This document shows positions 1 to 5,985 of a stretch of 6,028 nucleotides of DNA, in pieces (the stretch's first letter is position 1; every line of letters starts with the position of its first letter). Source of the stretch: Caldifarciminota bacterium UBA2202 (GTDB lineage: Bacteria; Hydrothermota; 32-111); contig DCUY01000036.1 of NCBI GenBank assembly GCA_002327905.1, forward strand, positions 1 to 6,028, given 5' to 3'. The notes under the pieces were generated by a model. That model saw nothing but the letters and a program-made list of their open reading frames with translations. It searched no databases and was not told the DNA's origin. Position numbers and translations under genes: made by a program.

Positions 1-175
1 TGCTCATGGCACACGGCATACGGCGTTTTGTCTCGCGACACGCGGGAGTGGCGTCGGCTCACACACTTCGCTTAGCCGCTGTATCAAGATGGGTTAGCAT
101 AGCAAGGGGACAACCACTTGATTTGCGTCTGCGCAAAGCGTCCTCGCCGACTTTGGCTTTCGTGCAAAATGACTG
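1..175. repeat. GC-rich non-coding edge element, left copy
   Basis: This stretch is clearly GC-richer than the genes and has no convincing coding sequence. Composition changes sharply near 175, just before the promoter of the first gene. It opens with two heptamers (CACACGG, CATACGG at 10-23) followed by a core. Positions 20-66 match 5982-6028 without gaps at 38 of 47 positions, including the shared blocks ACGGCGTTTT and GCGTCGGCTC. A perfect 6-bp hairpin (TTTGCG / CGCAAA, loop TCTG) sits at 122-137. The whole is probably one copy of a dispersed intergenic element in this genome. How far the element truly extends beyond position 66 cannot be judged, because the right copy is cut by the window edge. 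Confidence 0.6.
122..137. repeat. Short perfect inverted repeat in the left edge element
   Basis: TTTGCG (122-127) and CGCAAA (132-137) pair perfectly around the loop TCTG. There is no T-run on either side, so an intrinsic terminator is unlikely. It may be part of a structured element or a protein-binding site. Confidence 0.4.
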
Positions 176-203
176 TTGACTTAATTTTATCAATAGGTAT
201 TAT
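176..203 (+). promoter_or_regulatory. Sigma70-like promoter of the thiN unit
   Basis: TTGACT (176-181) is followed after 16 nt by TATTAT (198-203). Only 8 nt separate this -10 box from the ATG at 212, so transcription would begin at or within a few bases of the start codon. No Shine-Dalgarno sequence lies in front of that ATG at normal spacing, which fits a leaderless mRNA. An alternative -10, TATGAT at 201-206, has a poorer 19-nt spacer. Confidence 0.55.
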
Positions 204-211
204 GATAAAAT

Positions 212-829
212 ATGAATAAACGGGTAATGATAATCGGAGCAGGCGAAAGAATCTGCCCATTGGATACAATAAAGGCATTTTCTGATGTAATATGCGCTGA
301 CGGCGGATACAAGCATATAAAGAACATTATTAAACCAACCCTTATAATAGGAGATTTTGATTCATTATCAATCAAAAATGTTCCCAAATACATTCATGTA
401 AAGAGTTATCCGAAGAAGAAAGACGAGACTGACATTGAGCTTGCTATAATTCATTCAATTGGTGAAGGATTCGATTCGCTTTATGTGACAGGAGTGACAG
501 GTTCGCGGGATGACCATTTCATAACAGCTCTCTCTCTTCTTGAAAAATATAAAAAGACTGAAATTCATATTTTAACTGAAGAGTATGATATTTTTATCAT
601 GAATAAAATGCGCAAATACTCTTTTGTGAATATGAAAAATTCACAGGTCTCTTTTTTATCCGTAACAGAGAAGACTGCGCATATAGTTTCAAATGGTCTG
701 GAATATGAATATAACGGCAATTCCTTGTCAAGAAACAACCCTATAGGCGTGAGCAACAGAATTGTAAAGAATAATGCAGAACTTAAATTTGAAAAAGGAC
801 TGGTTTTATGTTTTCTAAAAATCTCATGA
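212..829 (+). CDS. thiN: Thiamine pyrophosphokinase
   Basis: The enzyme transfers pyrophosphate from ATP to thiamine, giving thiamine diphosphate in the cytoplasm. At 205 residues it is a normal bacterial length. The family signature is complete: ADGG (29-32), GDFDS (47-51), KDETD (70-74) and TGSRDDH (96-102) form the ATP and metal site of the N-terminal Rossmann-like domain, which runs to about residue 130. The rest is the beta-rich thiamine-binding domain with GVSN at 179-182. The ATG at 212 is preferred because it keeps the first beta strand (RVMIIGAG) intact; the next ATG at 227 would cut into it. There is no Shine-Dalgarno, but a promoter -10 box lies 8 nt upstream. The end overlaps the next gene by 22 nt, so the two are probably co-transcribed. 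No other thiamine gene is present here, so salvage or the last step of synthesis are both possible. Confidence 0.95.
   Translation: MNKRVMIIGAGERICPLDTIKAFSDVICADGGYKHIKNIIKPTLIIGDFDSLSIKNVPKYIHVKSYPKKKDETDIELAIIHSIGEGFDSLYVTGVTGSRDDHFITALSLLEKYKKTEIHILTEEYDIFIMNKMRKYSFVNMKNSQVSFLSVTEKTAHIVSNGLEYEYNGNSLSRNNPIGVSNRIVKNNAELKFEKGLVLCFLKIS
793..799 (+). promoter_or_regulatory. Ribosome binding site deciding the start of the repeat protein
   Basis: AAAAGGA ends 8 nt before the ATG at 808, inside the thiN coding region. It favours 808 over the second in-frame ATG at 826, which overlaps the thiN stop as ATGA. Starting at 808 also keeps Lys4, the only positive charge before the hydrophobic core of the signal peptide. 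Confidence 0.65.
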
Positions 830-3369
830 TATTTGTTTTGATTCTTATTTCCTCGGCATTATATTCACAGGAAAAGAGCGATTATAATGTTGTTGATGAA
901 AAGCTTAAAGGGATGGGTTTCTACAAAAGCGACCTGAATTTCAAGAAGGACTTTTCCGTAAATGACACATTCTCATTTCCTCTTGCAGATACGATTTTGA
1001 ATAATCCGCTCCTTCTTTTAGAGAAGAGATACATGATTCTTGATTCAATCACTAAGACATCTGCCAATAATAAATATATGAAATTCAATGATGTCTTTTC
1101 AATGACTGACACTTTCACTGCTGATATATCAGCAATCATGCGCAAATATGAGAAGATGGGATTTGACAGGAGCAGAGCTGTCATACAGGTTATACCAATG
1201 CTCTTTTACGAGGAATCCCTCTCTTACAAATACAAGGGGATAATAGAGCAGAATATAGGGCAGTATGTGGATACAAACAATCTTACTGCGGATTCCCTTA
1301 TAACTTATATGCAGTATGTCACTCCAAAATTCGAGGAAATAAAAAATTATGTTGCAGGATACAAGAAGCGTCTTGTGGAAATGTTCTCAGAAGGTCTTCT
1401 CTTCCCGTGCGACACTGTCTTATCATCAGGAAGAATGGTTATAGGAGATGTCTATTCAAACACATATTATGATGACGCTGACATAATAATTGACCTCGGG
1501 GGGGATGATAAATACATAAATTCATCAGGAGTAGTTTATCCATATACAATGCGCACGAGATTTATTGTGGACTTCAGCGGCAATGACAATTATGAGACTA
1601 CAGATTCATTCAAAATATCTTTCGGAGCGATAAACGGAGCGCAATTCATATATGATATGGAGGGAGATGACAGATACAATACGGGAAACTTTTCCCTCGG
1701 CACTTCATTCATCGGATTTTCCCAGCTTATGGATGAATCCGGAAATGATGTATACACCTCAGGAGTAATGTCGCAGGGCGCATCATTCTACGGATTCGGA
1801 GAGCTTATAGACAAAGAGGGAGATGACATTTATACTGCCGCATGCTTTGCGCAGGGATTCGGATTCGTGAAAGGCACAGCCGTGCTTATAGATTCATCCG
1901 GAAATGATTCATACAGAGCCGGAATGCATTTTTCTCACGCTCCTCTGCTTGAATATGATTATCTCGCAATGAGTCAGGGATTCGGATTAGGATTGAGGCC
2001 ACGCACATGCGGAGGAATCGGAATACTCGCCGATTATAAGGGCAATGACACTTATAATGCATCAGTGTTCGGTCAGGGCGGTTCTTACTGGCACAGCATC
2101 GGACTTCTCTTTGATTTTCAGGGAAATGATTATTATTCAGCCGCGCAATACGCTCAAGGTTCGGGAATACATCTCTCAACAGGCGGACTCTTCGATTATG
2201 CTGGAGACGACATGTATTTCTCGCGCTTCGGACCTTCTCAGGGAGAAGGGCATGATTTTGCTGTGGGGATGCTCTCTGACAAAAAAGGCAATGACACATA
2301 CACAGTATCAGGAGGGCAGGGAGCCGGACTAAATAATTCTGTGGGAATTTTGTTGGACAGAGAGGGTGATGACAGTTATTATTCAAGAGAGAATTTTGCA
2401 TGCGGCGATGTGAATGAATCACGCGGATTCTTCGGATTCGGAGTATTCATAGACCTCGAAGGTGAGGATTTTTATGCAAAGGCGGGTGAGAAGGATTCAA
2501 TAAGCTGGATAAACAAATATTACGGAATAGGAATAGACGCTCCTGTGCTTCATAAAGACTCCGTAGTTGACACATTCGACATTCCTGAGAATCTGACAAT
2601 TGACAGACTCTTTGAGGTTGCTTCCGAGTGGGATGTCGTTGACAATAAATTCAAAGTTGAAAAGGCGAGGAAGATGCTTTATGAGAGGGACAGTGAAGCA
2701 TTCGCATATATTATGAAAGAGAAGCTTGACACTGAGGACGGGCTTGAGCTTAGGACGATTATTGAGTTTTTCAAACAGACAAAGAGGGCAAATCTTGATT
2801 CTCTCACTGCAAAAATGAATACAAAAAATCTTGAAAGAAAGAGAAATATTATTTATATGCTTGCGGAGATTAAGTATAACGGGGCATTCGCAAAATTAAA
2901 AGAGGAATGCTATTCATCGGATGAAAAATCGGTCCAGCTATCAGTTTATGCGATAGGATGTCTTGACACAACAGTTAATCTTGATTTCCTAAAAGACATT
3001 TACAAATCTTCAAATTACAGAATCAAAGTCGAGTCCTCTGATGCTTTGAAAAAACATAAATACGACCTTGCTGAGCATTTTGTGCAGGTTTTGAAGAATG
3101 AGAAGGATAGACCTGCGAGGCAGGCTCTTACAAATTATTTGTCGGAATTTCCTAAAACCATCAGACTAATGAAGGAGAACGGAAAGATATCCAATTATGA
3201 GGAATACATCACAATCTATAAAACAATTTCAAAGGAGCAGAACAGTTATTTGATAAAGACATACGGAGATTATCTGAAGAGCATTGTAAAGAAGGATGAA
3301 AAAGACAAGACAAATATTAAAGCAATGAAGAAGAGGATTTCGAATTTAGTCAATAAGAAGAACAACTGA
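808..3369 (+). CDS. Exported 12-repeat G[ND]DxY solenoid protein with HEAT-like tail
   Basis: I recognise no named family; function is unknown. Residues 1-20 look like a type I signal peptide (Lys4, hydrophobic core, ALYS before Gln21) without a lipobox cysteine, so the protein is probably periplasmic or outside the cell. Residues 23-225 are a mixed, partly helical region. From 227 to 556 a motif of the form hhDxxG[ND/DD/ED]xY occurs twelve times, its first Asp at 229, 255, 283, 309, 335, 362, 409, 436, 463, 491, 517 and 549. The spacing is 26-28 except for 47 after repeat six and 32 before the last. Most units from the fourth to the eleventh also carry a QG between motifs. A beta-solenoid, perhaps with Ca2+ held by the acidic turns, is my inference. 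Residues from about 595 to 853 are charged and helical, resembling HEAT repeats, with a Lys-rich end. The gene overlaps thiN by 22 nt and converges on acpS with a 24-bp overlap. A run of seven G lies at 1498-1504. Confidence 0.9.
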   Translation: MFSKNLMIFVLILISSALYSQEKSDYNVVDEKLKGMGFYKSDLNFKKDFSVNDTFSFPLADTILNNPLLLLEKRYMILDSITKTSANNKYMKFNDVFSMTDTFTADISAIMRKYEKMGFDRSRAVIQVIPMLFYEESLSYKYKGIIEQNIGQYVDTNNLTADSLITYMQYVTPKFEEIKNYVAGYKKRLVEMFSEGLLFPCDTVLSSGRMVIGDVYSNTYYDDADIIIDLGGDDKYINSSGVVYPYTMRTRFIVDFSGNDNYETTDSFKISFGAINGAQFIYDMEGDDRYNTGNFSLGTSFIGFSQLMDESGNDVYTSGVMSQGASFYGFGELIDKEGDDIYTAACFAQGFGFVKGTAVLIDSSGNDSYRAGMHFSHAPLLEYDYLAMSQGFGLGLRPRTCGGIGILADYKGNDTYNASVFGQGGSYWHSIGLLFDFQGNDYYSAAQYAQGSGIHLSTGGLFDYAGDDMYFSRFGPSQGEGHDFAVGMLSDKKGNDTYTVSGGQGAGLNNSVGILLDREGDDSYYSRENFACGDVNESRGFFGFGVFIDLEGEDFYAKAGEKDSISWINKYYGIGIDAPVLHKDSVVDTFDIPENLTIDRLFEVASEWDVVDNKFKVEKARKMLYERDSEAFAYIMKEKLDTEDGLELRTIIEFFKQTKRANLDSLTAKMNTKNLERKRNIIYMLAEIKYNGAFAKLKEECYSSDEKSVQLSVYAIGCLDTTVNLDFLKDIYKSSNYRIKVESSDALKKHKYDLAEHFVQVLKNEKDRPARQALTNYLSEFPKTIRLMKENGKISNYEEYITIYKTISKEQNSYLIKTYGDYLKSIVKKDEKDKTNIKAMKKRISNLVNKKNN
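1486..2475 (+). repeat. Twelve degenerate coding repeats, 78-84 bp period
   Basis: This region encodes residues 227-556 of the exported repeat protein. Units such as LMDESGNDVY, LIDKEGDDIY, LLDREGDDSY and FIDLEGEDFY recur about every 27 codons. DNA blocks such as GGAAATGAT and GGATTCGGA recur, but units are too diverged at base level for easy recombination. The ordered array suggests old tandem duplication under selection for the Asp, Gly and Tyr positions. Confidence 0.85.
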
Positions 3370-3714
3370 AGCTACTGCATATTCGGATACATGGGAGATT
3401 GAGAGAGAGAGGGATTTTATTTTGTATTTATTCACTATACTCTCTTTTACAATAATCTCCGGTTTGCCTGTTATGTCATTTCTTATCTCCATATCTTTCC
3501 AGTCAAGCTCTTCTCCGATTCCCGTACCTATTGCCTTTGAGAATGCCTCTTTTGACGCCCACTTTCCTGCAAGCACAATATATTTTATTTCAAGGTCTTT
3601 TACCTGCTCAATTTCAAATGGTGTGAATATGAGCTTCATGAAATTATCATCTTTGGAAAATTTTTCTTTGATTCTCTTTACTTCAATTATATCTATGCCT
3701 GTTGAAACATTCAT
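3346..3714 (-). CDS. acpS: Holo-[acyl-carrier-protein] synthase
   Basis: AcpS transfers 4'-phosphopantetheine from coenzyme A to a serine of acyl carrier protein, switching it on for fatty acid synthesis in the cytoplasm. The 122 residues match the family's usual length. The start has the hallmark GIDIIEVKRI with Asp8 as the expected Mg2+ ligand. The second signature, KWASKEAFSKAIGTG (51-65), carries the second metal ligand Glu56 and Lys60. A later SISH with His108 precedes the closing AVASVV strand. Its ATG overlaps the murJ stop as ATGA, and AAGGA lies 10 nt upstream inside murJ, so translation is probably coupled to murJ. The last 24 bp are also the antisense of the end of the repeat-protein gene. 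Confidence 0.95.
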   Translation of the reverse strand: MNVSTGIDIIEVKRIKEKFSKDDNFMKLIFTPFEIEQVKDLEIKYIVLAGKWASKEAFSKAIGTGIGEELDWKDMEIRNDITGKPEIIVKESIVNKYKIKSLSLSISHVSEYAVASVVLLID

Positions 3715-5048
3715 ATTTTGCTTATCCTTAATTTAAGTTTGAAAAAGAGATAAAATGCATTGAACCACATTGAAATAGATGTGCCCAGAGCAAGCCCTCC
3801 TGCTCCGAGTTTAGGCATCAGAATGACATTGCAGAGTATGTTTATAAGCGTAGAGACAAAAGCTATATAAAGAGGCGTCTTTGTATTCAAAAGGGAATAG
3901 AATGCCTTTGAAAATAATTGAATAAGCCCCATTGGAATAAGGCCGAGAGTATAAAAAATAAAGGGAGGTATTGTCATGGCGGCAGACCTCGCATCAAATG
4001 CTCCTCTCAAATATACAAACTGGACAATCGGTTTTGCAAATAAAATGAAAATAACAGTTGTGGGGAGAAGAACAAGAACATTGAGAAATATTCCTCTTCT
4101 TATGTATCTTGAAAACTTTTCCTTTGATGAGTATATTTCTTTTTCTGAAATGTAAGGATGTATGACTTTGCTTATTGCGATGGAGAATACGGCGAAAGGA
4201 AGGTCAGTCAGAAGAAATGAAAAGTGAAGAGCGGAGATAGCTCCGGTGTTCAGGAATGAAGCCATTATGCGGTCTATGTATATGGCGAGTTTTTCAATTC
4301 CGGAGCCACCAAGTATGGGTATTAGAAGCCGGAAAGTCTTTTTAATCCTGCTGTCTTTGAAGTTAAACATCAATTTGAATTTTACAGGAATATTTTTGAG
4401 GTCGAAAAACAAAAACAGAGTTTCGAGTATCACTCCTATTAAAACTCCGAATGCGATTGATTTCAAAGGATGCGCTTTGTAGAAAATAAGAACGATTGCT
4501 ATGAGAGTGACATTGAATATAAGCGGAGAAATATTGTAAATATTGAATTTTTTAAAACTCTCAAGAAGGGAGCCGAGGAAAGCATATATTCCAATGAAGA
4601 ACATATAGGGAAGAATAATCATCGTGAGATAGAGAGCGGCAGTAAATGTCTGCTGATTGAAACCGGGAGCAACAAGTTTTATGAAATAAGGAGCTATCAA
4701 ATAAAAGAGCACTGTTCCCGCTATCAGTATCAGACCGATAATCGAGAAAAGGTTCGACATGTAAGTGTCAGCCTCTTTCTGGCTCTTCTCTCTTTCTCTT
4801 ATGTATAGAGGTATGAAGACAGACTCAGCCGCCTTCTCACCAAGGATTCTTCTGAAAAAATTCGGCACCATGAATGCGACTACAAAGGCATCCATTATGT
4901 AAGATGTTCCTATTAATGAAGAGAATACTATTTCTCTGAAAAATCCTGTAAGACGCGATATACCTATGAAAAATGAAGTGGAGAATATTGATGAGAGAAA
5001 GGGGCTATTCCTTAATCTCTCTAATGACGATAATTGATGTTTTTTCAT
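3711..5048 (-). CDS. murJ: MurJ/MviN-family lipid II flippase, short divergent form
   Basis: MurJ flips lipid-linked peptidoglycan precursor across the inner membrane. Family marks are present: SRLTGFFREI (31-40), MDAF (52-55), VPNFFRR (61-67), a conserved Glu71, LVAPGF (125-130), IDRIMASFL (258-266) and AGGLALGTSIS (416-426). Many hydrophobic segments point to about twelve membrane helices. Two things are odd. At 445 residues it ends after the helix following AGGLALGTSIS, so the last two helices of the usual 14-helix protein of about 510 residues are absent. Also, the ADR motif holding E. coli Arg270 (recalled alignment) reads SFL here, with Leu279 at the arginine position. Arginines matching E. 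coli Arg18, Arg24 and Arg52 remain. The ATG at 5048 is the only plausible start before the first signature and overlaps the upstream gene by 44 nt. Another MOP-superfamily lipid flippase role is possible. Confidence 0.88.
   Translation of the reverse strand: MKKHQLSSLERLRNSPFLSSIFSTSFFIGISRLTGFFREIVFSSLIGTSYIMDAFVVAFMVPNFFRRILGEKAAESVFIPLYIREREKSQKEADTYMSNLFSIIGLILIAGTVLFYLIAPYFIKLVAPGFNQQTFTAALYLTMIILPYMFFIGIYAFLGSLLESFKKFNIYNISPLIFNVTLIAIVLIFYKAHPLKSIAFGVLIGVILETLFLFFDLKNIPVKFKLMFNFKDSRIKKTFRLLIPILGGSGIEKLAIYIDRIMASFLNTGAISALHFSFLLTDLPFAVFSIAISKVIHPYISEKEIYSSKEKFSRYIRRGIFLNVLVLLPTTVIFILFAKPIVQFVYLRGAFDARSAAMTIPPFIFYTLGLIPMGLIQLFSKAFYSLLNTKTPLYIAFVSTLINILCNVILMPKLGAGGLALGTSISMWFNAFYLFFKLKLRISKI
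3725..3729 (-). promoter_or_regulatory. Ribosome binding site of acpS
   Basis: AAGGA on the minus strand ends 10 nt before the acpS ATG and lies within the last codons of murJ. With the ATGA stop/start overlap it supports the start at 3714 and translational coupling. Confidence 0.55.
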
Positions 5049-5808
5049 TGTCCTGTCCCGCAGGATTTCCTTTCATTGCAGTTAAAAGAAGCTGTTTCAT
5101 TGCTTTACTGTCAGGGTATAAGCCGAGAACATCAACAGAGACATTATTTGCGTCAATGACTGCTGTTGCGCATTTTGTAATTTCATAAATGTTTTTGCAG
5201 AATCCGTGAGGATTCGCAGGAGACAAGACTATATAATTATGCGAACCTTCGTAGGGGACAGGATGCTCCTTCTTGAAATCAATGCTCTTGACTCTCGGAC
5301 CTGCTATTTTGTAGAATGATCCGTGGTTCTTTGTAATTCTGTCCATTGCTCCGAACAGAGTCGCTTTCAGTATTCTTCTGATTCCCACCTCTCTTATTGC
5401 GCACTCCATTGTCTCCGCCATTCCAAGTCCCGTGCCGTATGTGACATTTGAAACCCAAGGATAGAGAAAATAAGCCCATCTTGATGGTGTGATTTTTTCA
5501 ACAGGGAATGCTCTGCCCTGAGTAACTCCGAGGATTGACTCTGCTATTGTGATTATATCATTCTGCTGAAAAGAGGGGAGGAGAAGCTCTTTCATATATC
5601 CTATAAGGTCATCGCCCTTTTTAAATATTATTGTTTTGTATTTTATTATTTTGTATTTTTTGCCTTCATAGGCGAATGTGTCTTTATCCTTCTTATCAAG
5701 ATATTCCTCATATCCCGCATTCAGCATTTTATGCATCTTCTTTATGTTTTTCGGCTTGTTTATGTATTTTCTAACAAACCGCGCATACAATTTCAGAATT
5801 GTTATCAT
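5005..5808 (-). CDS. CofE-like protein (F420-0:L-glutamate ligase domain), role unknown
   Basis: The protein (267 residues) resembles the bacterial branch of the F420_ligase (PF01996) family, whose archaeal member CofE joins glutamate to coenzyme F420-0 using GTP. Matching blocks, numbered from the ATG at 5808, are GDDL (65-68), NDIITIAESILGVTQGR (83-99), GTGLGMAET (125-133), YIVLSPANPHG (192-202), VIDANN (217-222) and NPAGQDNEKTS (248-258). Where archaeal CofE has AGID and DTNGR (recalled), this protein has AGPR and DANN, so the substrate probably differs. No F420 gene is nearby. The N-terminal 50 residues are basic and helical with no clear signal peptide. A TTG at 5862 would add 18 residues, but the promoter at 5845-5818 lies downstream of it, so I chose the ATG at 5808. 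It overlaps murJ by 44 nt and leads that operon, hinting at an envelope role; an amide-ligase activity is inference only. Confidence 0.8.
   Translation of the reverse strand: MITILKLYARFVRKYINKPKNIKKMHKMLNAGYEEYLDKKDKDTFAYEGKKYKIIKYKTIIFKKGDDLIGYMKELLLPSFQQNDIITIAESILGVTQGRAFPVEKITPSRWAYFLYPWVSNVTYGTGLGMAETMECAIREVGIRRILKATLFGAMDRITKNHGSFYKIAGPRVKSIDFKKEHPVPYEGSHNYIVLSPANPHGFCKNIYEITKCATAVIDANNVSVDVLGLYPDSKAMKQLLLTAMKGNPAGQDNEKTSIIVIREIKE
5051..5059 (-). promoter_or_regulatory. Ribosome binding site of murJ
   Basis: GGGACAGGA on the minus strand lies 2 nt before the murJ ATG. The GGGA part (5059-5056) is 7 nt from the ATG and the AGGA part is only 2 nt away, so GGGA is the likelier pairing site. 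It sits inside the coding end of the upstream gene, supporting the 44-nt overlap as real. Confidence 0.45.
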
Positions 5809-5817
5809 AAGATTAAA

Positions 5818-5845
5818 AGTATAGTATTTTTTTAGTTTTATGCAA
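5818..5845 (-). promoter_or_regulatory. Sigma70-like promoter of the cofE-like/murJ/acpS operon
   Basis: On the minus strand, TTGCAT (5845-5840) is followed after 16 nt by TATACT (5823-5818), and the ATG at 5808 begins 9 nt later. There is no Shine-Dalgarno before this ATG, so a leaderless or nearly leaderless mRNA is likely. The layout copies that of the thiN promoter, which strengthens both calls. Confidence 0.6.
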
Positions 5846-5936
5846 TAGGAAATCAGAATCAAAACAAAGAATGGTACGCTTGTGAGCTGATACGCTATCT
5901 GGCGTGGCTGGAAGCCCGGCCCTCATTCGCTTTCTG
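5846..5936. other. Non-coding spacer between operon promoter and right edge element
   Basis: Its outer part, from about 5870, becomes GC-rich (for example GGCTGGAAGCCCGGCC near 5906-5921) and may be the beginning of the edge element. I see no gene or strong hairpin here. An open frame leads in from a minus-strand stop at 5925, but its only start is the disfavoured TTG at 5862. Confidence 0.4.
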
Positions 5937-5985
5937 CACACGGCATACGGTACACGGTATACGGCATACGGCATACGGCGCACGG
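5937..5985. repeat. Tandem heptamer array, seven copies
   Basis: Seven contiguous units fit the pattern YRYACGG: CACACGG, CATACGG, TACACGG, TATACGG, CATACGG, CATACGG, CGCACGG. Purine and pyrimidine changes are confined to the first three bases while ACGG is constant. The left edge copy carries only two units (10-23), so the number varies between copies. Confidence 0.85.

Noticed and set aside
1..66. CRISPR-like array at the edges
   Set aside because: The repeat units are contiguous heptamers without unique spacers, and no cas gene is present.
122..137. Hairpin as an intrinsic terminator of an upstream gene
   Set aside because: The stem is only six base pairs and no T-run follows on either strand.
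176..211. Thiamine diphosphate riboswitch before thiN
   Set aside because: Only 36 nt separate the element from the ATG and the promoter fills them; no THI-box consensus such as CUGAGA is present in 1-211.
84..278. 64-codon minus-strand open frame across the left edge element and thiN promoter
   Set aside because: It runs through a non-coding repeat and the promoter into thiN; composition and protein look random.
2045..2332. 95-codon open frame on the plus strand within the repeat protein
   Set aside because: It is a second frame of the same periodic DNA, with no recognisable fold and no ribosome site.
1886..2422. 178-codon open frame on the minus strand inside the repeat region
   Set aside because: It lies antisense to the G[ND]DxY repeats, whose regular codon use keeps the opposite frame open. 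The predicted protein is His- and Arg-rich without domain features and has no promoter or ribosome site.
4470..4808. 112-codon plus-strand open frame antisense to murJ
   Set aside because: murJ family motifs on the other strand are clear across this stretch, and this frame has no domain or start signal.
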